From NCBI GenBank assembly GCA_023151315.1, contig JAKLJE010000013.1, positions 62,001-126,000 on the forward strand: a DNA stretch of 64,000 bases, in the 5' to 3' direction. Of this stretch, positions 51,280-59,144 are shown piece by piece. The translations under genes were made by a program, and so were the position numbers. The DNA is from Bacteroidia bacterium (GTDB lineage Bacteria; Bacteroidota; Bacteroidia; Palsa-965). The first letter of the stretch is position 1, and each line of letters starts with the position of its first letter. A model generated the notes under the pieces. It was not told the DNA's origin. It saw nothing but the letters and a program-made list of their open reading frames with translations, and did not search any database.

Positions 51280-51382
51280 TTCAATGATACAATGTTCAAA
51301 TTATACAATTATACAATGTTCATCGGAAGCTAACGTGCAAATGGATTTTTGCATACTAGTATCAATACATTGAATCATTGAA
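51280..51382. repeat. imperfect inverted-repeat element (103 bp)
   Basis: Ends TTCAATGATACAATGT and ACATTGAATCATTGAA match as inverted repeats at 15 of 16 positions. Between them are runs of ATTATACAAT-like repeats and a TGCAAA...TTTGCA hairpin. It lies between convergent genes and has no ORF. Confidence 0.55.
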
Positions 51383-51411
51383 TCATCTGAAGTATTGGAA
51401 GAATTGTAAAA

Positions 51412-52767
51412 TTAAAGCGGCAACTCAATTCCTTTGATTCTTCTGAACAACGTAACCGCGTACGAATCGGTCATACCTGCAACAAATTCGCAAACGCGTA
51501 AGGTTCTCAGATAATGATCATCGCTCTCAATGAGAAATTGTTTCGGAAACAAACGAACCAGCTTGTCGGAATACGGACGTTCCTTCTTGAGGTTTTTTCC
51601 GAAGGTGTGATAATCGTTTACAGCATTGATGAATGCATCCAGTAATTCACCGACAACATTGAATCCGGCGATTTCAATTTCCAGAACATTTTTCGAACGG
51701 TAAACGCGTTCAACAGACAACATCAGAATCTGATTCAAAGGTTCTGAAATGCTCTCAGGCAACAAATCGATAAGCGAAGCATCCAGTTTTCCATTGAGAA
51801 GTGCTTCTTCGTTATCCAGAAAAATTCCGGAAGCAGCGTTAATGAGCGTGTTAATACTCTTCGCACGCAGATAGGCAATTTTCTCGCGTTGATCTCCGAT
51901 TTCATTGTATCGCTGCGGATCAAAGTCTTTCCCGATTACAGCTTTCAGCAAATCTTCTCCTTCGTGAAACGGAATCAATCCGATTCTTATTCCGTCTTCA
52001 AAATCGATTATACGATAACAGATATCATCAGCTGCTTCCACGAGAAAAGCCAACGGATGACGTCGCCACGAATATTCATTCAGCTGATCAACTTCCAGAT
52101 GCGAGAATATCGTTCTGAAAATGTCTTTTTCTGATTGGAAGTAACCGTATTTCTTCTGACTTACTTTTCCCTTTACAATATCCGTATCGGTTTTGAGCGA
52201 TTGCGTTGGATACTTTGTGAAAGCCGCAAGTGTTGTGAAGGTCAGATTCACATTTCCTCCTGAAGCAGGATTGTAATTGGTCAGAATCTTGAATCCGTTT
52301 GCGTTTCCTTCAAATGATGTGAGATCTTTCCACTTGGCTTCATCAGTAATCAAGGATTTCAGCGCAACACCTTTTCCTTGTGTGAAATAATGTGAGATGG
52401 AAGCTTCTCCCGAATGACCGAATGGCGGATTCCCGATATCATGCGCAAGTGCGGCTGTAGCGCAAATGGCTCCGAAGTCGGAAGCGTGCAAATCAGCAAG
52501 CTTATGGCGATCAATAATTGTTTTGCCTGCAATCTTTCCGAGTGAGCGCGCCACACACGAGACTTCCAGACTATGTGTGAGTCGTGTGTGAACAAAATCG
52601 CTTTCAGGAAGTGGAATTACTTGTGTCTTATCCTGCAAGCGACGAAATGCAGAAGAGAAAACCACGCGGTCGAAATCGCGTTCAAAGTTGGTGCGGTCCG
52701 GTGATGTTTTGCGCTGATAAACTTTATCAGTAATCCGTGCTTCGGAGAAAAGAGAATTCCAGTTCAT
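51412..52767 (-). CDS. dgt: dGTP triphosphohydrolase
   Basis: 451 aa HD-domain dNTPase. VVFSSAFRRLQDKTQV and HTRLTHSLEVSCVARSLG (~59-76) with HDIGNPPFGHSGE (~105-117) supply the metal-binding histidines and aspartates. Hydrolyses dGTP to deoxyguanosine and triphosphate, controlling dNTP pools. Start MNWNSLFSEARI is 3 nt downstream of the holin-like gene stop, so both are one operon. Confidence 0.95.
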   Translation of the reverse strand: MNWNSLFSEARITDKVYQRKTSPDRTNFERDFDRVVFSSAFRRLQDKTQVIPLPESDFVHTRLTHSLEVSCVARSLGKIAGKTIIDRHKLADLHASDFGAICATAALAHDIGNPPFGHSGEASISHYFTQGKGVALKSLITDEAKWKDLTSFEGNANGFKILTNYNPASGGNVNLTFTTLAAFTKYPTQSLKTDTDIVKGKVSQKKYGYFQSEKDIFRTIFSHLEVDQLNEYSWRRHPLAFLVEAADDICYRIIDFEDGIRIGLIPFHEGEDLLKAVIGKDFDPQRYNEIGDQREKIAYLRAKSINTLINAASGIFLDNEEALLNGKLDASLIDLLPESISEPLNQILMLSVERVYRSKNVLEIEIAGFNVVGELLDAFINAVNDYHTFGKNLKKERPYSDKLVRLFPKQFLIESDDHYLRTLRVCEFVAGMTDSYAVTLFRRIKGIELPL

Positions 52768-52770
52768 GAA

Positions 52771-53166
52771 TTACTGATTGCGGTAAGTTCTAAAGTAAAC
52801 GCCGCCACCGCGATTACCGTTATTGTTGTTTCGGTTTCCGCCAAGCAGTCCGTTGATAATAGCGAGTACGATACTGAATCCGAGTGCCGACCAGAATCCG
52901 CCCACTCTGAATCCGTCAACGAAATAATCAGCGATCATAATTACGCCAGCGTTGATTGCGAGTAGAAATAATCCGAGTGTTGCGAACGTTACAGGAATGG
53001 TCAGCACAATCAGAATCGGTTTTACAACCTGATTCAGAAATGCAAGAACGATCGCAACGATAAGTGCGGTGAAAATATTGTCTACCTGAACCCAGGAATC
53101 AGGTAGTATCCAACCGGTCAGCAAAACCGCTGCGGTGGACACCAGAATACGCATGAGGAAGTTCAT
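52771..53166 (-). CDS. phage_holin_4_2 family membrane protein
   Basis: 131 aa. Four transmembrane helices (~3-21, 28-50, 55-80, 88-112); LIVAIVLAFLNQVVKPILIVLTIPVT is the family motif. In spite of the name, this family is widespread as ordinary chromosomal genes. The start MNFLMRIL is chosen because the near-box TATCTTTA (53171-53178) lies 4 nt upstream and the 17-residue extension does not look like a signal or helix. Glycine/asparagine-rich C-terminal tail (GGNRNNNNGNRGGG). Operon with dgt. Confidence 0.85.
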   Translation of the reverse strand: MNFLMRILVSTAAVLLTGWILPDSWVQVDNIFTALIVAIVLAFLNQVVKPILIVLTIPVTFATLGLFLLAINAGVIMIADYFVDGFRVGGFWSALGFSIVLAIINGLLGGNRNNNNGNRGGGVYFRTYRNQ

Positions 53167-53170
53167 GGTG

Positions 53171-53178
53171 TAAAGATA
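53171..53178 (-). promoter_or_regulatory. near-consensus -7 box TATCTTTA (holin-like/dgt operon)
   Basis: Seven of eight match to TAnnTTTG, 4 nt from the ATG. Confidence 0.35.
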
Positions 53179-53341
53179 AACAGGCATTCCGTCCACTTGC
53201 AATGATTCTTTCACCACTTAACGTGAATTAACGCACATCGTTTCTGTTGGCACGCAAATTGAATCTCTCTACACAGAACCAATTGATTGTAATGAAATCA
53301 CGAAACAAAGTTCCTTAAGGAACAGAATGGAGGATACCTAT

Positions 53342-54085
53342 ATGAAACTGAAGAATGTAATCCTGGTGTGCGGCGCGTTAGCTGCAATGATTCCCGCTCA
53401 AGCGCAAATGACAGAGTTCGCGTTGAGCAGTGCAGACAGTTCGAAGTTTATGTTGCTCATCGATAACATGAGTTACGGAGCACCGCAAAGCAATTTCACG
53501 GTTAAGAATCTTACACCGGGAATGCACAGAGTGCAGATGGCGACACCGGGAACGGGAGTTGGTTTCGGAAACTACATTATGCCTGAAACATTGTATGACG
53601 GTTATGTGAACATCCCGGATTCTTCAAGAGTAACGGCAGTGAGTCCGCAACGCGGAAGTTTGAATATCGTTTCCATTGTGCCTATACTTCAATATCTGTA
53701 TGGAATTATAACAGGTAATGGAGGCAACAATAACAACGGTGGAATCGGAACCGGCAACGGTGGATTCCCTTGGGGATGGCCGCCGATCAATCAGGGAATG
53801 AATGCGAATGATTTTGAAATGCTGAAAGCAAGTGTTCGCGGAAAATCGTTCGAAAGTGCCAAACTTGAAATTTGTAAACAGGCTCTTTACAATAATAAAG
53901 TGACTTCATCACAAGTGGCACAACTTTTGGACTTGATGACATTCGAAAGCACTAAGCTGGAACTTGCGAAGTTCGCTTACGGCAGAACAGTGGATAAAGG
54001 AAACTATTATATCGTGAACAATTCGTTCACTTTCGGAAGCAGTATCAGCGAATTGGGTGATTACATCCGCGGTGGTGGCTTCTGA
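53342..54085 (+). CDS. secreted DUF4476 protein
   Basis: 247 aa. Signal peptide MKLKNVILVCGALAAMIPAQAQ. Residues ~25-110 are a beta-rich domain; ~118-150 is a Gly/Asn-rich linker (NNNNGGIGTGNGG). The C-terminal DUF4476 domain (~155-240, NDFEMLKASVRGKSFESAKLEICKQAL, QVAQLLDLMTFESTKLELAKFAY) follows. Periplasmic or outer-membrane-associated, function unknown. The start is fixed by GGAGG at 53329-53333, 8 nt before the ATG. Followed by a hairpin likely to end transcription. Confidence 0.85.
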   Translation: MKLKNVILVCGALAAMIPAQAQMTEFALSSADSSKFMLLIDNMSYGAPQSNFTVKNLTPGMHRVQMATPGTGVGFGNYIMPETLYDGYVNIPDSSRVTAVSPQRGSLNIVSIVPILQYLYGIITGNGGNNNNGGIGTGNGGFPWGWPPINQGMNANDFEMLKASVRGKSFESAKLEICKQALYNNKVTSSQVAQLLDLMTFESTKLELAKFAYGRTVDKGNYYIVNNSFTFGSSISELGDYIRGGGF

Positions 54086-54170
54086 TAAAAAGAAATAACT
54101 GATCGCGTAGTTACCGCTCGCGCGCAGTAAACAGGCCGGGTTTTAAGTAGCGTTTTTCCCGGTCGTGATT

Positions 54171-54202
54171 GAAACCTCCTCGTTAGGGCACGGGGAGGTT
54201 TC
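54171..54202 (+). terminator. probable terminator of the DUF4476 gene
   Basis: 9-bp stem GAAACCTCC / GGAGGTTTC with a 14-nt loop. The T run is weak (CTTTG). Confidence 0.5.
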
Positions 54203-54209
54203 GCTTTGA

Positions 54210-54360
54210 ATAGTACACGGAAAGGACGGAAATTACAGATAGGCACGGATACGCACTCAGTGAATTCAAGATATTATTGCGTACTTCTGTCTGAACGAAG
54301 ATTACGAATTATAAAATAGATGTGCTGAAATCCGTATGATCCGTAATTTCCGTGTACTAT
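54210..54360. repeat. MITE-like element, 151 bp with 14-bp perfect terminal inverted repeats
   Basis: Starts ATAGTACACGGAAA and ends TTTCCGTGTACTAT. Subterminal copies of ACGGAAATTAC and ATCCGT in opposite orientation extend the palindromic character. No ORF. The right end contains the TAG stop codon of the FAD gene. Confidence 0.65.
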
Positions 54361-55937
54361 ATTGCTTCCGCGCACTTCCTCCCATCAATCGCCGCACTCA
54401 CAATTCCACCTGCATAACCGGCGCCTTCACCGCATGGATACAGGTTCGTGATTTGAGGATGATGTAATTTTTCATTGTCTCGCGGAATACGAACAGGAGA
54501 TGACGTTCTGGATTCTACACCAACAATAACGGCGTCGTTCGTAACATAGCCTCGCATCTTCTGTCCGAACGCTTTGAATCCTTCCTGCAATCTTTTTCCG
54601 ATTGCTGCGGGAAGCAATTCGTGAAGCGGAGCAGAAGTTATTCCCGGCTGATAAGAACAATCGGCCAGGTGTGATGATAACTTTCCTTTCACAAAATCTT
54701 CTAAAGCCTGCGCGGGTGCAGTTTGTGTTTTACCACCTGCAATCCACGCCATCTTTTCCAAGTCCTGTTGATAACGTAATCCGGCCAATGCGCCGTGTTG
54801 TGCGTACTCTTTTAATTCGGAAGGATCAACGGCAACTACAATTCCGGAATTTGCAAACGGATTATTCCTGCGTGACGGAGACCAACCATTCGTTACCACT
54901 TCTCCCGGTGCTGTTGCACAGGGTGCGATGATTCCACCCGGACACATACAAAACGAATAAACTCCTTTCCCGTCTGCCTGATGAACGAGCGCATACGACG
55001 CAGCGGGTAAATATTCACGAGCGACAGCAACTTCATTGAGGCCGCAATGATACTGCAGAGAGTCAATCAATGCCTGCGGGTGTTCGGCACGAACGCCCAT
55101 CGCAAATGATTTTGCTTCGATGAGAATATTTCTGCGTTGGAGCAATTCGAAAATATCTCGTGCAGAGTGACCTGTTGCCAGAATTACATGATTGGCAGCA
55201 AATTCCTGTGTAACCGATGTCGAAACTGTTTCACTGATTTTTTCAGTGATCACTGCAGTAATCTTATTGTTGCTGATCACGAAATCAGTTACGCGTGTAT
55301 CGAAGTGAACTTCTCCTCCGGATTTGAGAATATTCTCACGCATTGCAACAATGATGTGCGGAAGTTTATTCGTTCCGATATGCGGATGCGCTTCCACGAG
55401 AATATTTTCATCAGCACCGTGCGCCACGAACAACTCGAGAATTTCCTGCACGTTCCCGCGTTTGTTCGAACGGGTGTATAGTTTTCCGTCGGAATAAGTT
55501 CCCGCTCCGCCTTCTCCGAAGCAATAGTTCGAATCCGGATTTATAATATGTTGTTTGTTGATGGCTGCAAGATCGCGTCGACGTCTGCGTACGTCTTTTC
55601 CGCGTTCGATCACAATTGGTTTTTTACCGAGTTCAATCAAACGCAATGCAGCAAACAGTCCGGCAGGACCTGCACCTATGACAATCACCGATTCAGCATT
55701 TGAAACATCACGTGGTTCCCAATGGAATTTCTGTTCAGTAACCGGTTCGTCAATGAAAACGGTAAGTGATAAATTGATCTTGATGCGTCGTGAACGTGCA
55801 TCAACGGAACGCTTGCGGATTTTATAACCGGAGATGTGTGCAGGATCAACTGAAAGTTCCTGACTGATTGCAATTCTGATTATTGAATCGGATGCAGCTT
55901 CTTTCGGTGATAAAACCAGTTGAATCTGGTGAATCAT
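54357..55937 (-). CDS. NAD(P)/FAD-dependent dehydrogenase (COG2509-like)
   Basis: 526 aa. N-terminal ~80-residue domain (beta-alpha, IRKRSVDARSRRIKINLSL), then an FAD Rossmann motif GAGPAGLFAALRLIELG (~90-106) and ERGKDVRRRR. FGEGGAGTYSDGKLYTR (~152-168) is the hallmark of this uncharacterised flavoprotein family. The second FAD-binding part is CEGAGYAGGIVSAAIDG near the C-terminus. Cytoplasmic, electron donor and substrate unknown. The stop lies within the MITE-like repeat. 5 nt downstream of porT, so it may be read through from ubiE-porT. Confidence 0.88.
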   Translation of the reverse strand: MIHQIQLVLSPKEAASDSIIRIAISQELSVDPAHISGYKIRKRSVDARSRRIKINLSLTVFIDEPVTEQKFHWEPRDVSNAESVIVIGAGPAGLFAALRLIELGKKPIVIERGKDVRRRRRDLAAINKQHIINPDSNYCFGEGGAGTYSDGKLYTRSNKRGNVQEILELFVAHGADENILVEAHPHIGTNKLPHIIVAMRENILKSGGEVHFDTRVTDFVISNNKITAVITEKISETVSTSVTQEFAANHVILATGHSARDIFELLQRRNILIEAKSFAMGVRAEHPQALIDSLQYHCGLNEVAVAREYLPAASYALVHQADGKGVYSFCMCPGGIIAPCATAPGEVVTNGWSPSRRNNPFANSGIVVAVDPSELKEYAQHGALAGLRYQQDLEKMAWIAGGKTQTAPAQALEDFVKGKLSSHLADCSYQPGITSAPLHELLPAAIGKRLQEGFKAFGQKMRGYVTNDAVIVGVESRTSSPVRIPRDNEKLHHPQITNLYPCGEGAGYAGGIVSAAIDGRKCAEAI

Positions 55938-55942
55938 CTCGC

Positions 55943-56662
55943 TTAGCCTTCGAAAGTCAGTGAAATCAGAAACACTTTCGAATTCAGACGATCGAGTGCC
56001 TGTGCGTAGATGGTTTGGTCGCGCACAAGGAGATTGCGCATGCCCATTGCCATTTTCAATTCAATTCCGAATTTGAAATACGGCAGGAAGAAATCAATTC
56101 CTGCGCCGGCTTCATAACCGAAATCCTGATTGTTCAGTTTGATGACTTCCTGTCCGGGAACGGTATTGCGTGCGTCTTTCTGCGATGCAAGATCGAGTGT
56201 GTATTTGAATCCGCCGATCATGTAAGCCGCAACATTTCCTAAGCGTTTGGAACGGATTTTCAGATTCAGAGGAAAATCAAGGAATGTGGATTCCACCGTT
56301 TTCTTCACAGTGAATGTATCGGTTCCTTCGAAGTGGTATTCTATTTTTCTGGCACCGAAAGCGATATCAGGAGTAAAGCGAAGCGTAGCATATTCCACGA
56401 TGCGCATTTCGGAAACGATTCCGAGGTTGAATCCTGTGCTTGGAGCAGAAAGAATTGTTTTTAATGAATCTCCTGCAGCGGCAACGAGATCGTTAACCGG
56501 AGTAATCACAAAATTAGTTCGGTTAATTCCGAGGAAAAATCCGAAGTGGATTTTGTCACCGTAATATTCCGGGCGGTTCATCGGACCGCGTGCTTGTTGA
56601 GCCTGTACCGGCACAACAAGTGCAAAGCAGGCAATGATGAAGAAATTTCTGATCAATTTCAT
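55943..56662 (-). CDS. porT: PorT/SprT, type IX secretion outer-membrane beta-barrel
   Basis: 239 aa. Signal peptide MKLIRNFFIIACFALVVPVQAQ. YGDKIHFGFFLGINRTNF (~35-52) and the strand pattern ending KVFLISLTFEG match PorT. Predicted 8-stranded barrel. PorT is required for T9SS export of proteins with C-terminal sorting domains. The location directly downstream of ubiE is the classical Bacteroidota arrangement. Own -7 box TATCTTTG (56681-56688), with a ~15-nt leader. Confidence 0.88.
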   Translation of the reverse strand: MKLIRNFFIIACFALVVPVQAQQARGPMNRPEYYGDKIHFGFFLGINRTNFVITPVNDLVAAAGDSLKTILSAPSTGFNLGIVSEMRIVEYATLRFTPDIAFGARKIEYHFEGTDTFTVKKTVESTFLDFPLNLKIRSKRLGNVAAYMIGGFKYTLDLASQKDARNTVPGQEVIKLNNQDFGYEAGAGIDFFLPYFKFGIELKMAMGMRNLLVRDQTIYAQALDRLNSKVFLISLTFEG

Positions 56663-56680
56663 GGTTAAACTTTAACGTGG

Positions 56681-56688
56681 GCAAAGAT
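56681..56688 (-). promoter_or_regulatory. -7 box TATCTTTG (porT)
   Basis: Perfect TAnnTTTG match on the minus strand, 18 nt from the ATG, between ubiE and porT. Confidence 0.6.
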
Positions 56689-56700
56689 AGTTTATTGCTA

Positions 56701-57426
56701 TTACTTTACGCCGGTGTATATAGAGGCGACGCCAAACGTCAAAGGTTGCCAGCTGACGGAAGAAAATCCTGCTTTTTTCATTTCATTCAGGAAATCTTCA
56801 CCGTCAGGGAAGGCTGCAACGGATTCAGGCAAGTACGTGTACGCACGTTTGTCTTTGGAAAATATGCGGCCGATAAGCGGCAGGATGTAACGCGAATAGA
56901 AATTGTAGCTCTGCTTGAAAGGGAATTTCCGTGGTTTGGAAAACTCCAGCACAACAAGCATTCCGCCCGGTCGCAACACACGATGCATTCCTTTCAAACC
57001 ATCTTGCAATACTGCGAAGTTTCTTACTCCGAATCCAACTGTAATTGCATCAAAAGTGTTGTCTGAAAATGGCAATGTTGCTGCATCTCCGTTCACAAAC
57101 TCAATTTTATTCTGAAGATTCAATTCAGCAATTTTCTTTCTGCCGAATTCCATCATCCCTTCGGAAATATCAGCACCTGATATCTTATCCGGATTCAGCT
57201 GACGTACTGCTTCTACAGCGAAATCTCCTGTTCCCGTTGCAACATCGAGTAAACGTTTCGGTTTGAGCTCAACGAGTTTCTTCACGGCTTTTTTTCTCCA
57301 GCGTTTGTGAATGCCGAATGAAAGTACCTGATTCAGGAAATCATACTTGGGCGCGATCTGATCAAACATCTGCGCAACCTGCTCTTTCTTTCCCTCTGTA
57401 GTGTTGTATGGAGTAACTGTTGACAC
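56701..57426 (-). CDS. ubiE: demethylmenaquinone methyltransferase
   Basis: 241 aa class I SAM methyltransferase. Motif I LLDVATGTGDFAVEA (~57-71), MFDQIAPKYDFLNQVLSFG (~20-38) and the GFGVRNF / MLVVLEFSKPRKFPFK segments are diagnostic of UbiE/MenG. Last step of menaquinone synthesis, at the cytoplasmic membrane face. GTG start, 4 nt after a perfect -7 box TACCTTTG (57431-57438). Confidence 0.95.
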   Translation of the reverse strand: MSTVTPYNTTEGKKEQVAQMFDQIAPKYDFLNQVLSFGIHKRWRKKAVKKLVELKPKRLLDVATGTGDFAVEAVRQLNPDKISGADISEGMMEFGRKKIAELNLQNKIEFVNGDAATLPFSDNTFDAITVGFGVRNFAVLQDGLKGMHRVLRPGGMLVVLEFSKPRKFPFKQSYNFYSRYILPLIGRIFSKDKRAYTYLPESVAAFPDGEDFLNEMKKAGFSSVSWQPLTFGVASIYTGVK

Positions 57427-57430
57427 ATTG

Positions 57431-57438
57431 CAAAGGTA
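57431..57438 (-). promoter_or_regulatory. -7 box TACCTTTG (ubiE)
   Basis: Perfect TAnnTTTG match, 4 nt from the GTG start; another leaderless-type arrangement. Confidence 0.6.
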
Positions 57439-57479
57439 AGGACACTTCCCTGATCAAAAACCAAACTTCTGTATAAAAG

Positions 57480-57508
57480 AAAATCCCGGCTTGCACCGGG
57501 ATTCGCTC
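57480..57508 (-). terminator. terminator of the sugar dehydrogenase gene
   Basis: Stem AATCCCGG / CCGGGATT, 6-nt loop; the minus strand continues with TTTCTTTT. Confidence 0.85.
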
Positions 57509-57524
57509 CTTAATTATCTGTTTA

Positions 57525-59000
57525 TTATTCCACAACCAGATTCACACTCTGTGTTGAACCTTCACTGGTCATGTTGCAGAAATACATTCCCGGTGCTAAT
57601 CCGAGTTGAACAGGGTCGATTACCAGTTGATGATCACCGGTTGCCTGAACACCGTCTGCAAGTACAGCAACTTCACGACCGAAAACATCATAGAGTGCAA
57701 TTCGTGCAGTGGTATTGGAACGCATTGTATACGTGATTGTAGTTGTGGTGTTTGTCGGATTCGGGAACGGTTGTCCGAGTGTAAATGGTTTAGGTTGCAT
57801 CTCTTCTGTTCCTAATCCCTGCGGACACACGCGATAAATCTGACCATTGGTTGTGTAACCGCCTTTCATTGCGTATACGCACCCGTCTGTACCTTGCTTG
57901 ATGGTCGTTAATCCACCTGTTGAAGTTAAATCCATCCATTGTGTGCGCGACACAAATTGATCGTAAACAGGTGCATTCCCTAACGTGATGTCGTAAACGC
58001 GTCCATAGTCATTATCCGCTACAAGCACGTGATTGTCGAATTCCGGCATTACTTGGCTGCTGTAAAATAAAATACCAGTTACTGCAGGAAGCGGGGCTCC
58101 CCAGTCTTCAATAGGATCGATTGCGTTAGGGGCATTACATAATGTAGTCGTAGAACCGCTCATATAAAAACCTTCACAGTTTGCCCAACCGTAAAATCCA
58201 CCTTTATGACCCATGTTCATTTCATCCCAGGTAGTCTGGCCGTTTTCCGAGATGTACATTGAATCCGTAGTGGGAGCGAAGCAGAAATCGAACGGATTAC
58301 GGTGACCGTAACTCCAGATCCAATCGCAGTTTGTTGCAAGTGGATTTCCATCATCATAGTACGGATTGTCAGTTGGAGGTGGAGCTAGTGGAGATTTGCT
58401 AATACGCAGAACTTTTCCGTAGGGATTAGTAATTTTATTCGCATAGTTCAAGGTTGGATTGAAGAGATTCAGCGCTAAATCTCCTATGGTAAAGTAGATG
58501 TGTGTTGTATCAGACGGTCTGAAATGCAAATTGCCCCCGACGTGGTTACCGGGAATGTTATTCGCAACATCCAGATCAAAGATGATTGTTGGTTGTGTCC
58601 CGACGTTGTTTACTTCTGTGAATCGAACAATACGAATACGTTCATCTGAATTCCAGATGTGGTTGTAATAAACATACACGTAGTGATTCGACGTGAAGTT
58701 CGGATCCATGGTGATTCCGAGCAAACCACGTTCGAAATCTGAATTCACTGAATCGGAAAGATTGTAAAATGTGCTCAGAAATGTTCCGTTCACATCGTAT
58801 ACGCGAATTGTTGCGGAGTTAGCCGCAGCAGGAGTGGAGCCATCACCTTTTTGCGTGCAGAAAAATCTTCCGTCAGGCGCAATGTCGAAAGCCACAGGAT
58901 ACTGAAGCCCGCTTACTAAAGTGGTAGTGGTGTACGTTTGCGCGTTAAGACCGAGCAATCCGGTCAAAGCAAACATCGCGAGAGTAAATAGTTTTTTCAT
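57525..59000 (-). CDS. secreted PQQ-type sugar dehydrogenase with T9SS type A sorting domain
   Basis: 491 aa. Signal peptide MKKLFTLAMFALTGLLGLNAQ. Six-bladed beta-propeller of the glucose/sorbosone dehydrogenase family (~22-395): GLQYPVAFDIAPDGRFFCTQKGD, RGLLGITMDPNF, HVGGNLHFRPSD and YGHRNPFDFCF are the PQQ- and calcium-binding family motifs. A linker and a ~78-aa C-terminal T9SS domain (FPNPTNTTTTITY, ALYDVFGREV, GMYFCNM) follow. Secreted or outer-surface oxidoreductase. Near -7 box TATTTTCG at 59022-59029. Confidence 0.92.
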   Translation of the reverse strand: MKKLFTLAMFALTGLLGLNAQTYTTTTLVSGLQYPVAFDIAPDGRFFCTQKGDGSTPAAANSATIRVYDVNGTFLSTFYNLSDSVNSDFERGLLGITMDPNFTSNHYVYVYYNHIWNSDERIRIVRFTEVNNVGTQPTIIFDLDVANNIPGNHVGGNLHFRPSDTTHIYFTIGDLALNLFNPTLNYANKITNPYGKVLRISKSPLAPPPTDNPYYDDGNPLATNCDWIWSYGHRNPFDFCFAPTTDSMYISENGQTTWDEMNMGHKGGFYGWANCEGFYMSGSTTTLCNAPNAIDPIEDWGAPLPAVTGILFYSSQVMPEFDNHVLVADNDYGRVYDITLGNAPVYDQFVSRTQWMDLTSTGGLTTIKQGTDGCVYAMKGGYTTNGQIYRVCPQGLGTEEMQPKPFTLGQPFPNPTNTTTTITYTMRSNTTARIALYDVFGREVAVLADGVQATGDHQLVIDPVQLGLAPGMYFCNMTSEGSTQSVNLVVE

Positions 59001-59021
59001 CAGGTTGCTGTTTTGAGCTTT

Positions 59022-59029
59022 ACGAAAAT
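59022..59029 (-). promoter_or_regulatory. near-consensus -7 box TATTTTCG (sugar dehydrogenase gene)
   Basis: Seven of eight match to TAnnTTTG on the minus strand, 21 nt from the ATG. Confidence 0.4.
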
Positions 59030-59086
59030 AGGGAAGTTTCCTTCAAAACGTGTTCAGATTGTGTCAGGACGTGGTCCGTACAAAAC

Positions 59087-59130
59087 AAAAGCCGCATTTC
59101 AAGTCGTTAATGACATAAAATGCGGCTTTT
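59087..59130 (-). terminator. terminator of sppA
   Basis: 13-bp perfect stem AAAAGCCGCATTT / AAATGCGGCTTTT, 18-nt loop; lies 15 nt after the sppA stop and ends in a TTTTG run on the minus strand. Confidence 0.85.
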
Positions 59131-59144
59131 CAATTTTGAAAAGA

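Noticed and set aside
52771-53166. Phage holin annotation suggesting a prophage
   Set aside because: The family is common in chromosomal operons; no phage structural or integrase genes and no att-like repeats around it.
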